From NCBI GenBank assembly GCA_002292215.1, contig DBBN01000012.1:1769-52239 (forward strand): a stretch of 50,471 nt of DNA, read 5' to 3'. Below the pieces are notes generated by a model that was given only the letters and a program-made list of their open reading frames with translations, made no database searches and was not told where the DNA came from. A program made the translations under genes and the position numbers. Shown one piece after another: positions 7,857-15,986 of the stretch. This DNA is from Glaciecola sp. UBA983 (GTDB lineage: Bacteria > Pseudomonadota > Gammaproteobacteria > Enterobacterales > Alteromonadaceae). Each line of letters begins with the position of its first letter. Positions within the stretch are counted from its first letter, which is position 1.

Positions 7857-8996
7857 ATGATCATTTCTGCAACGACAGATTTTCGAGCCGCTGCTAAAGC
7901 GAAACTACCGCCTTTCTTATTTCATTATATTGATGGGGGCTCATACACTGAAAGTACTTTAAGACGCAATGAAACTGACCTACAAGACATCGCCTTAAAA
8001 CAAAAAGTGTTAAAGGACATGTCTCATCTCAGTTTAGAGCATGAAGTGTTTGGTGAAAAATTAGCAATGCCTATTGCACTGTCACCCGTTGGCTTAACGG
8101 GTATGTATGCTCGTCGAGGCGAAGTGCAAGCAGCCAAAGCTGCTGAAAACAAAGGGATCCCGTTTACAATGTCAACGGTGTCAGTTTGTCCTATCGAGGA
8201 AGTCACCCCGCAAATCCAGCGCCCGATGTGGTTTCAATTATACGTGTTAAAAGACCGTGAGTTCATGAAAAATGTGTTGGAACGCGCTAAATTAGCCGGT
8301 GTTACTACATTAGTCTTTACTGTTGATATGCCTACCCCTGGCGCACGCTATCGAGATATGCATTCAGGCATGAGTGGGCCACGATCTGAAGTACGCCGTG
8401 TACTCCAAGCGATGTTACATCCATCTTGGGCATTAGATGTTGGCTTGATGGGTAAACCTCACGATTTAGGCAATATCTCTGCATATCGAAACAAAACCAC
8501 GAAACTAGGCGATTACATCGGCTGGTTGGGTGATAACTTCGATACCTCGATTTCGTGGAAAGATTTAGAGTGGATCAGAGAATATTGGACCGGTCCTTTG
8601 ATCATCAAAGGGATCTTGGATGTGGATGATGCCAAAGATGCGGTTCGTTTTGGTGCTGATGGCATTGTGGTTTCTAATCATGGCGGTCGACAACTCGATG
8701 GGGTGATGTCTTCTGCTCAAGCGCTGCCGACGATTGCTGATGCGGTTAAAGGCGATCTTAAAATATTTGTGGATTCAGGTATTCGTAACGGCTTAGATGT
8801 GGTGCGGATGTTGGCGCTAGGTGCCGATTGCACTATGCTGGGTCGCTCCTATATTTATGCATTAGCAGCTCAAGGTCAACAGGGCGTAGAGCACTTGTTG
8901 GATTTGTACGAAAAAGAAATGCGCGTCGCTATGACATTAACTGGGGCAAATTCGATCAGTCAAATTGGTAATCATTCGATAGCTCGGATAAAGTAA
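7857..8996 (+). CDS. lldD: FMN-dependent L-lactate dehydrogenase
   Basis: A 379-residue enzyme that oxidises L-lactate to pyruvate at the cytoplasmic face of the inner membrane, passing electrons to quinone. It is a TIM barrel of the alpha-hydroxyacid oxidase family. It shows [17 protein letters not shown] near residue 20, the FMN-binding [14 protein letters not shown], and the catalytic histidine and substrate arginine in [12 protein letters not shown] (about residues 270-281). Length matches E. coli LldD (396) less a short tail. AAGGA lies nine bases before the ATG. It is divergent from a LysR regulator and followed 46 bases later by pfkA, possibly in one transcript. Confidence 0.95.
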   Translation: MIISATTDFRAAAKAKLPPFLFHYIDGGSYTESTLRRNETDLQDIALKQKVLKDMSHLSLEHEVFGEKLAMPIALSPVGLTGMYARRGEVQAAKAAENKGIPFTMSTVSVCPIEEVTPQIQRPMWFQLYVLKDREFMKNVLERAKLAGVTTLVFTVDMPTPGARYRDMHSGMSGPRSEVRRVLQAMLHPSWALDVGLMGKPHDLGNISAYRNKTTKLGDYIGWLGDNFDTSISWKDLEWIREYWTGPLIIKGILDVDDAKDAVRFGADGIVVSNHGGRQLDGVMSSAQALPTIADAVKGDLKIFVDSGIRNGLDVVRMLALGADCTMLGRSYIYALAAQGQQGVEHLLDLYEKEMRVAMTLTGANSISQIGNHSIARIK

Positions 8997-9042
8997 GGAC
9001 TGACACTTAAATTGAACCATCATTATTGATTATAAGGCTGTG

Positions 9043-9975
9043 ATGACTGCAATCAAACGAATAGGAATTTTAACGAGTGGTGGCGATGCACCAGGCATGA
9101 ACGCGGCTATTCGTTGTGTGGTGATTGCCGCAAATCATTATCATTGTGAAGTGGTTGGTTTTTATCATGGGTTTAATGGACTGTTACATAATGAGCATAT
9201 CAAGCAAGCTAAACAACTAAGCCTTGAAGACATACATAATATTATCCAGCGCGGCGGGACTATTTTAAAAAGTGCCCGTTGCCCTGAAATGTTGACAGCA
9301 AAAGGCTTGATAAAAGCAGCGACGACATTAACGAATGAAAAAATTGACGCGTTGATTGTTATTGGTGGTGATGGTTCATTCAAAGGTTTACTAGATTTAC
9401 AGGCTCACTGGTCTGGTCAAATCATTGGCATTCCAGGCACAATTGATAATGATTTAGATAATACTGATTTTACTATTGGTTTTGCAACAGCCGTAAATAC
9501 CGCCATTGATGCGATTGATAAAATCCGTGATACAGCTGATGCGTTTGAAAATTTTTTGATTGATGACAAGCAGGCGACACTACAAAAACTAGCGGATGAA
9601 ATCAATACCGCGCAACACCATCATCATGGCAGTTATATTATTGTATTAGCGGAAAATATATGGCCTGGTGGGGCGGTTGCTTTAGCAGGTGAATTAAAGC
9701 ATAAGGCGAATGTAGATTGTACTGCGTGTGTCTTAGGACATATTCAGCGGGGGGGCTCGCCCGTACCTAAGGACCGATTACTTGCTACAAAAATGGGCGT
9801 TGCTGCAGTGCAAGCGCTGATTGATGGTAAACACAATATCATGATCGCAGAACAAAATAACGGGATTTGCCACGTTGCTCTAGAAGATGCGGTCAAACAT
9901 CAAAAAACGGTGAGTCAGCAATTAGTTGATGCCCAACAGAACATTCTAGCCTTGACCGCCCAAAACCAATACTAA
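9043..9975 (+). CDS. pfkA: 6-phosphofructokinase with internal deletion, probably impaired
   Basis: The 310-residue frame is clearly ATP-type phosphofructokinase: ILTSGGDAPGMNAAIR at the ATP site, IGGDGS, GTIDND with the catalytic aspartate (about residues 132-137), KSAR, and LGHIQRGGSP. However, after IRDTADAFENF (about 161-171) the sequence jumps to a segment that normally lies some 30 residues later. The strand carrying the MGR motif and the GG.E..PE segment is missing. In the E. coli enzyme this region holds Arg162 and Met169, which bind fructose 6-phosphate. The position equivalent to Arg243, just before VLGH, is Thr here. The reading frame is not broken. ATP binding may survive; normal catalysis is doubtful. 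ATG at 9043 has AAGG five bases upstream, better than the GTG before it. Confidence 0.85.
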   Translation: MTAIKRIGILTSGGDAPGMNAAIRCVVIAANHYHCEVVGFYHGFNGLLHNEHIKQAKQLSLEDIHNIIQRGGTILKSARCPEMLTAKGLIKAATTLTNEKIDALIVIGGDGSFKGLLDLQAHWSGQIIGIPGTIDNDLDNTDFTIGFATAVNTAIDAIDKIRDTADAFENFLIDDKQATLQKLADEINTAQHHHHGSYIIVLAENIWPGGAVALAGELKHKANVDCTACVLGHIQRGGSPVPKDRLLATKMGVAAVQALIDGKHNIMIAEQNNGICHVALEDAVKHQKTVSQQLVDAQQNILALTAQNQY

Positions 9976-9977
9976 TG

Positions 9978-11642
9978 TTACAAAGGTATTGTAATCTTAA
10001 TCTGAGTGCCATTTTTCGAATCAAGAATGAAACTTCCGTTGAGTGCTTTTACGCGATTTTCCATACCCGCTAAGCCAAATCCTTGCTCTATGGTATCCAT
10101 ATCAAAGCCCACACCATTATCAACGATGGTAAATTCTATCTGGTCTGTTAATAGCGTAAGCCTGATACGAAGCTCATCAGCCATTGAATATTTGATCGTG
10201 TTATTAATCGCTTCTTGGGTGATCCTAAACAGTACTAATGAGATATTTTCTGGGATATTAATCATATCCCCCTGACTTGAAAAATCAAATGCGATGTTAC
10301 TGAGTGATAGTTTATCTGCAAAATACTGACTTCTTAAAGTTTCAATTAAGCCGAACCGCTCTAATATTTCAGGTTTGAGCCAGTTGATTAACTCAAATAC
10401 AGACATGTAAATATAATAAGTAAAGCTTTTTATTTTAGTAAATGGATTGTGCCCGTTACCGGTCAGACTTGCTTGTAACTCGAGTAAGTTAATTGCTTGC
10501 TGTAACTCATGAATGTTTTTCTCCATTTGGTTTTTTAATTCAATGGAAAGTTTTCTTCGTTGAAACTCTTGAGCGTTGATTAGTTGTTTATTAAATTGAT
10601 TGATCTGCTGGTTCAGTACTTGCTGTTCATCATTACGTTTAATCATCAGTGCTTGACTATGCTCAATGGATAACTGTGTGGTATCTAACTCATGGATCAT
10701 CGCATTAATATATAAAATAATTAAATTAAGTCCTAACAAAGACCAAGCCATATCATTTAATGAGAATCCCAGCTGACTGATCAATGTAAGATCACTCGTT
10801 GTCTGTAAATTGATAATGGCAAACATGACATAAATCATGGTTACGGCATTGATGACAAGCGCAAAGCTAGAGAGTCCCCACCAGCGATAACGATAACAAA
10901 ACCACAGAGCAGGTATGACCATAAATACACTGAGGGAGCTAACTAAATTACCACCAAAATACAGAATGAATAAAATGCCTATGGACGAAATAACTAACAG
11001 CATGAGATTATTTTTCGTTAATTTCGGTATGACAATCATGCTTTGGTATTTAAGCATTAAAATAATCAGTAATACATTGATTACGATAGCAATACCCGTA
11101 ATTTGACCAATGATGCTGTCTATTAAATATTGCCAATGACTTAAATCTAGAGCATCAATTCTATAGGTTGCCACTGCGGTCATATATTGATACAACAAGG
11201 TAAATGCGACCGTACAACTGAATAACACATGGATAAAGCGCAGCGTGAAAATTTCAATGTTGCGCAGAAAACTCTGTGTGACGAGCGCGCTAATTATTAT
11301 TGTAACAATGCTTACACAGGTTTGTCCTAGCAATGTCCAAGTCATACTGGTAAATGGGGTGTGACTAAATAAATGTATTGGCGCAAATAGGACAATGAGC
11401 ATAATTAGCGCTGACCAACGTTGGGTGGGATTGAAAACTAACATCATATAACTTATTACCGCTTGCAACGAAAGCAGCGGTAATGCAGTTTGAGTGAGTA
11501 GTATATGGTCAACAATACTGGCGACGATCAATACGATAAAATGCCATAACAGTAATTTATAGATAGAATTTGAGTCTTGACTAGTAGGTAAATCACTAGC
11601 TAAAACGTGCGCAGACTGATGGTTATCTTGGTAGTTTAACAT
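9978..11642 (-). CDS. Membrane histidine kinase homologue lacking the phospho-acceptor His
   Basis: A 554-residue relative of the next gene. Residues about 25-310 form eight or so membrane spans of MASE1-like type. A coiled coil (about 320-360) follows, then a HisKA_3-type dimerisation region and a HATPase domain. The ATPase is well kept: N-box QEAINNTIKYS, G1 DNGVGFD, G2 GFGLAGMENR. The H-box normally reads EL-H-D but here reads SIELKNQMEK. Lys370, codon 10533-10535, replaces the histidine and Asn replaces the following Asp. Autophosphorylation in the usual way should be impossible. The start overlaps the stop of the upstream kinase by 20 bases, so translation is probably coupled. A heterodimer or regulator role is inferred. 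Confidence 0.85.
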   Translation of the reverse strand: MLNYQDNHQSAHVLASDLPTSQDSNSIYKLLLWHFIVLIVASIVDHILLTQTALPLLSLQAVISYMMLVFNPTQRWSALIMLIVLFAPIHLFSHTPFTSMTWTLLGQTCVSIVTIIISALVTQSFLRNIEIFTLRFIHVLFSCTVAFTLLYQYMTAVATYRIDALDLSHWQYLIDSIIGQITGIAIVINVLLIILMLKYQSMIVIPKLTKNNLMLLVISSIGILFILYFGGNLVSSLSVFMVIPALWFCYRYRWWGLSSFALVINAVTMIYVMFAIINLQTTSDLTLISQLGFSLNDMAWSLLGLNLIILYINAMIHELDTTQLSIEHSQALMIKRNDEQQVLNQQINQFNKQLINAQEFQRRKLSIELKNQMEKNIHELQQAINLLELQASLTGNGHNPFTKIKSFTYYIYMSVFELINWLKPEILERFGLIETLRSQYFADKLSLSNIAFDFSSQGDMINIPENISLVLFRITQEAINNTIKYSMADELRIRLTLLTDQIEFTIVDNGVGFDMDTIEQGFGLAGMENRVKALNGSFILDSKNGTQIKITIPL

Positions 11643-13320
11643 GGATTTGCGCTCCGTTATTATTAGTCAACCGCATACTGCCACCTAATGCCATCATGTA
11701 ATTTTGAATATTAAATAACCCACCGGTAAAAGGATTATTTAATACTTTTTCAGGAAATCCATTACCCGCATCTGTAAATTTCACATGGGTGCTGTGGTCA
11801 CTAAACGATATTGCCAGATGACATGTATTCCCACCGCTATGTTGAATAACATTTTTCACACATTCTTGAACGATCCTAAATAACGCTATTTTCAAGCCAT
11901 CATCTAGGGCATTGACGCCTTCATCAATATCTGCATGATATTCAATATTATGCTCCTCTAATCGAGACGCAAAAAATAGCCCTGTTAATGTCTCTTTTAA
12001 GCCTAAATCATCGATTGACCGAGGTCGTAACCAATACATTAATTCATACGCGTTTGAGTAGATCTGATCTGTCATCACCCGTATTTTATTAATCACATTC
12101 TGTTCAGCTTCTGTAAATAAATTTTGTTTCTTGAGCAATGAAATTGAGATGTTTAATGCGGTAATATTCTGCCCAACATCATCATGTAGTTCCTGTGATA
12201 AATGCTTTTTTTCAACTTCTTGTAAGTTAACAATCTGCACTGCAATGTCTTGTAATTCTTGTTGTGATTTAATCAGGTGCGCGTATTTAGCTTTTAATGC
12301 TAGTTGATTTTTGGATAAGGCTTGGCGTGAGCGTCGATGCTCTAATTGCAAGCCAGAAGTCACTAGACCAATTAAAAAATACGACACAATAAAAGGTTGA
12401 AACGAAACCAGTAACTCATTTTCCGCGCCGTATAATACTATCAATAACACGCTGTTTATCCAAAGGGCACAGCACAGACTGCCGAGCCATGTAAATCGAT
12501 AACCGCACCATATAATAGGTAAAAACAACAATATTTTAAGTATGTTTTGAGAAAAATCAGAAAGATAAAATAGCACTAGTATGGCAACCGTTAGCGTCAT
12601 TGCTATTTTACTTATTAATGTCCAAGAGAGATTTCGAAGGTGATGACGCTTTTGACGAACACCTTCGTAGACTAGGTAAGCTGAAATGGCAAACAATATG
12701 CCGGGATATGCAGCGATATTATGTAGTAAAAATACAGATAAGCGCTCGTCTGTTGGAACTTTGTCATACACCGATGTGTCCGATAAAAAATGAAATCCAA
12801 TATTGCCTAAGCGCGTTAAAAATCCAAATAGTACTAGGATTACAATAGCTCTGAGTGCAAATAAATTGTCTTGTTTACGCTTCACTCTGGCTAAATAAAT
12901 AATGGGTAATGTATGAATGGCGATGGTCATGGAAAGCATAAAATGCTTCATGAACTCATAATGTATTGATCCTTGATATTGCATGGTAAATCCGCCGCCA
13001 AGCGCGATGGCAAACATGGCTGTTAACCAAAAACGCAAGGGCAATATAAGAAATAAAATGAAATGAAAGCCAAGCGGAAAATACCAAATAGTAAATCCAG
13101 GTAAGACCGAATATCCGAACGACAGGGTAAAAAAGATAAATTGAAAAATGCAGGTTAGGACAAATAGGTAAAAATGAGCCAATAACTCTTGGCTCAATGT
13201 GTTGTGATGAAAATCTTGAAAAATATGTGTTTTGATAATGTTGTGTCTCTGCACCACTGTTATGTGTTTCACATACCTAACATATTGTATGTAAAACACT
13301 TTGTATGAATTATGACACAA
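11623..13320 (-). CDS. Membrane sensor histidine kinase, NarX/UhpB-like (HisKA_3)
   Basis: Up to 565 residues. About eight hydrophobic segments between residues 45 and 330 form a MASE1-like sensor in the inner membrane. A coiled coil (about 335-370) leads to an intact H-box SQELHDDVGQNI (His379 in this numbering). The HATPase domain has QECVKNVIQHSGG and a G1-type TDAGNGFP. Such kinases phosphorylate NarL/LuxR-type response regulators. None is adjacent; the orphan at 29472 is a candidate. The longest frame starts with TTG and GTG codons lie 16-22 codons further in, so the true start is uncertain. The overlap with the next kinase argues that the two are made together. Confidence 0.88.
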   Translation of the reverse strand: MCHNSYKVFYIQYVRYVKHITVVQRHNIIKTHIFQDFHHNTLSQELLAHFYLFVLTCIFQFIFFTLSFGYSVLPGFTIWYFPLGFHFILFLILPLRFWLTAMFAIALGGGFTMQYQGSIHYEFMKHFMLSMTIAIHTLPIIYLARVKRKQDNLFALRAIVILVLFGFLTRLGNIGFHFLSDTSVYDKVPTDERLSVFLLHNIAAYPGILFAISAYLVYEGVRQKRHHLRNLSWTLISKIAMTLTVAILVLFYLSDFSQNILKILLFLPIIWCGYRFTWLGSLCCALWINSVLLIVLYGAENELLVSFQPFIVSYFLIGLVTSGLQLEHRRSRQALSKNQLALKAKYAHLIKSQQELQDIAVQIVNLQEVEKKHLSQELHDDVGQNITALNISISLLKKQNLFTEAEQNVINKIRVMTDQIYSNAYELMYWLRPRSIDDLGLKETLTGLFFASRLEEHNIEYHADIDEGVNALDDGLKIALFRIVQECVKNVIQHSGGNTCHLAISFSDHSTHVKFTDAGNGFPEKVLNNPFTGGLFNIQNYMMALGGSMRLTNNNGAQIHVKLPR

Positions 13321-13436
13321 GTTTTTGAAAATTAATATTCGTGTGTATTTTTAATCTTTGCACAACGTATTAATCCTTGCCCAATCTATCAAACTAGCGT
13401 AAAAGTCTTACCATTATTCGCTTTAAGTAAACACAC

Positions 13437-14108
13437 TTGGAAATTCTTGATTTAACCCTACTGCAAACCCCTCCTGAGTACAACGATACGTTGTTTGCGC
13501 AAATAGCTAATGATATTCATGCCAAAGGCTTCAGTATCCAGCCCAATGCCTTACCTTTGGATTTAGCTGAATCATTGCATGATCATGTTATGCATATGCC
13601 TGAGTATCAATTTGATGACGCAGGGATCGGACGGTTACAACAATTACATCAAAATAGCTTTGTGCGCCGTGATGCGATTGCTTGGATCAATGGTGAAAGT
13701 TCAGCAGGGCGAGACTGGCTTGCATGGTCTGCTCGGTTACAACAGTACCTTAATCGGCATTTGTTTATGGGGCTGTTTTCATTTGAAAGCCATTTTGCAC
13801 ATTATCCTCCTGGTAGCTTTTACAAAAAACACCTAGATGCATTTAAAGGTCAAGCCAATCGCGTGTTATCGGTTGTCGTTTATCTCAACCCTGATTGGGG
13901 TATGGATGATGGCGGAGAACTCGTAATTTATACCGATGATAAGGTGACTGACGGGATCAAGGTTATTCCAAGTTTTGCGACGATTGCTGTGTTTTTGAGT
14001 GAAGATCATCTTCACGAAGTGTTACCTACTCAGCGTGATCGTTATTCGATAGCAGGCTGGTATAGAGTTAATAGCTCTAATGCTAATCGAGTTGATCCGC
14101 CTAAATAG
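13437..14108 (+). CDS. 2OG-Fe(II) oxygenase, prolyl-4-hydroxylase-like
   Basis: A 223-residue cytosolic dioxygenase of the 2-oxoglutarate/Fe(II) family (PF13640-like). The double-stranded beta helix carries the iron ligands in KKHLDAF (His-x-Asp, about residues 131-133) and in DHLHEVLP (distal His, about 195). An arginine that should bind 2-oxoglutarate lies in RDRYSIAGW just after. YPPGSFYKKH and VVYLNPDW are typical of the SM-20/PHD group. The substrate could be a protein prolyl residue (ribosomal protein or EF-Tu) or a small molecule. The start is TTG, since the first ATG in frame lies too far inside the domain. It is divergent from the kinase pair. Confidence 0.8.
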   Translation: MEILDLTLLQTPPEYNDTLFAQIANDIHAKGFSIQPNALPLDLAESLHDHVMHMPEYQFDDAGIGRLQQLHQNSFVRRDAIAWINGESSAGRDWLAWSARLQQYLNRHLFMGLFSFESHFAHYPPGSFYKKHLDAFKGQANRVLSVVVYLNPDWGMDDGGELVIYTDDKVTDGIKVIPSFATIAVFLSEDHLHEVLPTQRDRYSIAGWYRVNSSNANRVDPPK

Positions 14109-14159
14109 ATACCTGTCTATGTCATGCGCTAAATATATATTGTACATATTAAGCATTAA

Positions 14160-14783
14160 CTATTTATTATTGTATCTCGCCAAAAACATCGCTGCGCTCT
14201 CTGTCGCAATGTGATGTTTTTGTTCATCAGTTAAGGGGGCTTCAATCTTTAAAAACTGAGGCCAAAAACAACTGCCTTTAATTAAGTTTTGTAGTTGGTC
14301 AGTGGCAAATTTTATATCTGGGATGTTAAGCTGTTTATGCTCACAAGCACTTCGCAAGTAGCGTTGAAAAGCGGTTTCTTGGGTCATCACCTTATCCAAC
14401 TCTCGTTTTAATTCTTCAGGGTGATACAAAAAATGCCCAAAAGCCATCCGAGTCAAATCAATATAATGTCCACAACTATATAGATTAATTTCAGCGGTAA
14501 TTAGTGTCAGTAGTTTTGATTCCACTGAACGCAGAGGGTCATAAGTGGTATCAATATCGACATCAACCAATGTGCGAGTTCTGATCTCATTTAACAAATA
14601 CACGACTAATGCTTGCTTAGTTGCGAAATGATTGTATACCGTTCGTTTAGAAACTTGCGCCAGTTCAGCAATTTTATCCATACTTGTTGCTTGGACGCCA
14701 AACTCTTGAAATGCTTGGCAAGCGGCATCAATGATGTCTTGGCGTTTAATCTCACTGCGTGTCAATTTAGTGTTTTTACTCAC
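14160..14783 (-). CDS. TetR/AcrR family transcriptional repressor
   Basis: About 207 residues. The N-terminal helix-turn-helix reads ACQAFQEFGVQATSMD then SKRTVYNHFATKQALV, typical of AcrR-like repressors. The helical C-terminal domain (about 75-205) should bind an inducer. It is divergent from an RND efflux operon, and a clear palindrome with a third half-site sits between them, so it very likely represses that operon and itself. The open frame extends to 14822, into the operator; I prefer one of the GTG codons near 14783-14789, although no strong Shine-Dalgarno sequence is seen for any of them. Confidence 0.9.
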   Translation of the reverse strand: MSKNTKLTRSEIKRQDIIDAACQAFQEFGVQATSMDKIAELAQVSKRTVYNHFATKQALVVYLLNEIRTRTLVDVDIDTTYDPLRSVESKLLTLITAEINLYSCGHYIDLTRMAFGHFLYHPEELKRELDKVMTQETAFQRYLRSACEHKQLNIPDIKFATDQLQNLIKGSCFWPQFLKIEAPLTDEQKHHIATESAAMFLARYNNK

Positions 14784-14826
14784 AATCACACCATAAAAAA
14801 AGAATAGACTAAAATAGTACACTAGG

Positions 14827-14876
14827 TAGTTTACTTTTACCAGAAGTGAAGTAAACTACACTCATTAGTTTACTTT
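14827..14876. promoter_or_regulatory. Palindromic operator between tetR-type gene and RND operon
   Basis: TAGTTTACTT (14827-14836) and AAGTAAACTA (14849-14858) are perfect inverted ten-base arms with a 12-base spacer, and TTAGTTTACTT (14866-14876) is a third copy of the half-site. GTTTACTT-like half-sites resemble those bound by other TetR/AcrR repressors. The position 20-70 bases ahead of the adaptor gene fits control of the efflux operon. Confidence 0.75.
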
Positions 14877-14896
14877 TATTTTTACTTATTGAGTTT

Positions 14897-15985
14897 ATGA
14901 CGATTATGAAATTTACCCCAATATTTTCACTGCGAAGTCTATTGTGTATAGTTGTAATCACAATGAGTGTATCTGCTTGCTCGCCAAGTGACGTTGAAGA
15001 CACTACCACTGTGACGCCGACTGTAGTCAAATTGACAGCCGTTACGGCAATTGATAATGGCAATACCTTTCGTTTTCCTGCCACAGTATCTGCGGTTAAA
15101 ACCATTGAAGTGCGCTTTGAAGTCACTGGTCGCTTAGTTAAATTAGACATGCCTACCGGCAGTGTAGTAAAAGCGGGGCAATTATTAGCGATGATTGATC
15201 CGGTGCCTTTTGAACGTAAAGTATTAGAAAAACAAACCAAACTCACGCAAGCACAACGTGAGTTATCGCGTGTTGAGTCGATGTTTGTCAAAAAACTTGT
15301 TTCACAAAGCAGCATGGATGATGCCAAAACTGCGCTTGAATTAGCGGATATCGAACTGAGTAATGCCCAACAAGATTTAAGTTACACTAAACTCTATGCA
15401 CCTTTTAATGCGCAAATTTCACAACGTTATGTTGAAAATGATAGTTATGTGTCTGCCGGTGAAAGTATTGCAAAATTACAAGATGTGTCACAGATGTATT
15501 TTCACTTTAGTGTCCCTGAACGTATATTTACTGCGAATGCGCGTCGTGATATTGCCAATGCACAAATCGCCATTATTGGTGCTTCAGAACAATGGTATGA
15601 CGTAAGATATGTGGAGCATGCTGCGGAGCCAAATCCAATATCACAAACCTATGATGTCGTGTTTGCTTTAGCACAACAAGATGAATTAGTCGCTACACCC
15701 GGAGCACGCGCGGTAGCAAAAGTAACCTTGAAATCACAATCAAACCAGTTCGGCATGACTGTGCCAATGAATGCCTTAGTTGGCGATAATCAAGCAGGTT
15801 TTTATGTGTGGCGCTTTAATGCTAATGATGGTTCATTAACAAAGTTAGTGGTGACGGTGGCGAGTATCAAAAATGATATTGCTGTTATATCCAAGGGCGT
15901 CACAGTCGGTGATTTAGTTGTTTCTGCAGGTGCAGCAAAGATGTACGACGGGATCATCGTCAAGCCATTTAATGGAGTGCGTTAA
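14897..15985 (+). CDS. RND efflux periplasmic adaptor (membrane fusion lipoprotein)
   Basis: A 362-residue adaptor that links an inner-membrane RND pump to an outer-membrane channel. A lipoprotein signal ends at MSVSACS. The lipoyl-like half-motifs are EVTGRLVKLDMPTGSVVKAG and YAPFNAQISQRYVENDSYV, flanking a short coiled-coil hairpin (about 105-160). Beta-barrel and membrane-proximal domains follow. ATG codons at 14897 and 14906 are both possible; the second gives the more typical signal peptide start MKFTP. The stop lies one base before the ATG of the permease gene. Exported compound unknown. Confidence 0.92.
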   Translation: MTIMKFTPIFSLRSLLCIVVITMSVSACSPSDVEDTTTVTPTVVKLTAVTAIDNGNTFRFPATVSAVKTIEVRFEVTGRLVKLDMPTGSVVKAGQLLAMIDPVPFERKVLEKQTKLTQAQRELSRVESMFVKKLVSQSSMDDAKTALELADIELSNAQQDLSYTKLYAPFNAQISQRYVENDSYVSAGESIAKLQDVSQMYFHFSVPERIFTANARRDIANAQIAIIGASEQWYDVRYVEHAAEPNPISQTYDVVFALAQQDELVATPGARAVAKVTLKSQSNQFGMTVPMNALVGDNQAGFYVWRFNANDGSLTKLVVTVASIKNDIAVISKGVTVGDLVVSAGAAKMYDGIIVKPFNGVR

Positions 15986-15986
15986 T

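Noticed and set aside
15918..15986. Upstream extension of the first RND permease frame
   Set aside because: It overlaps the adaptor gene; ATG at 15987 has a good GGAG and matches family N-termini.
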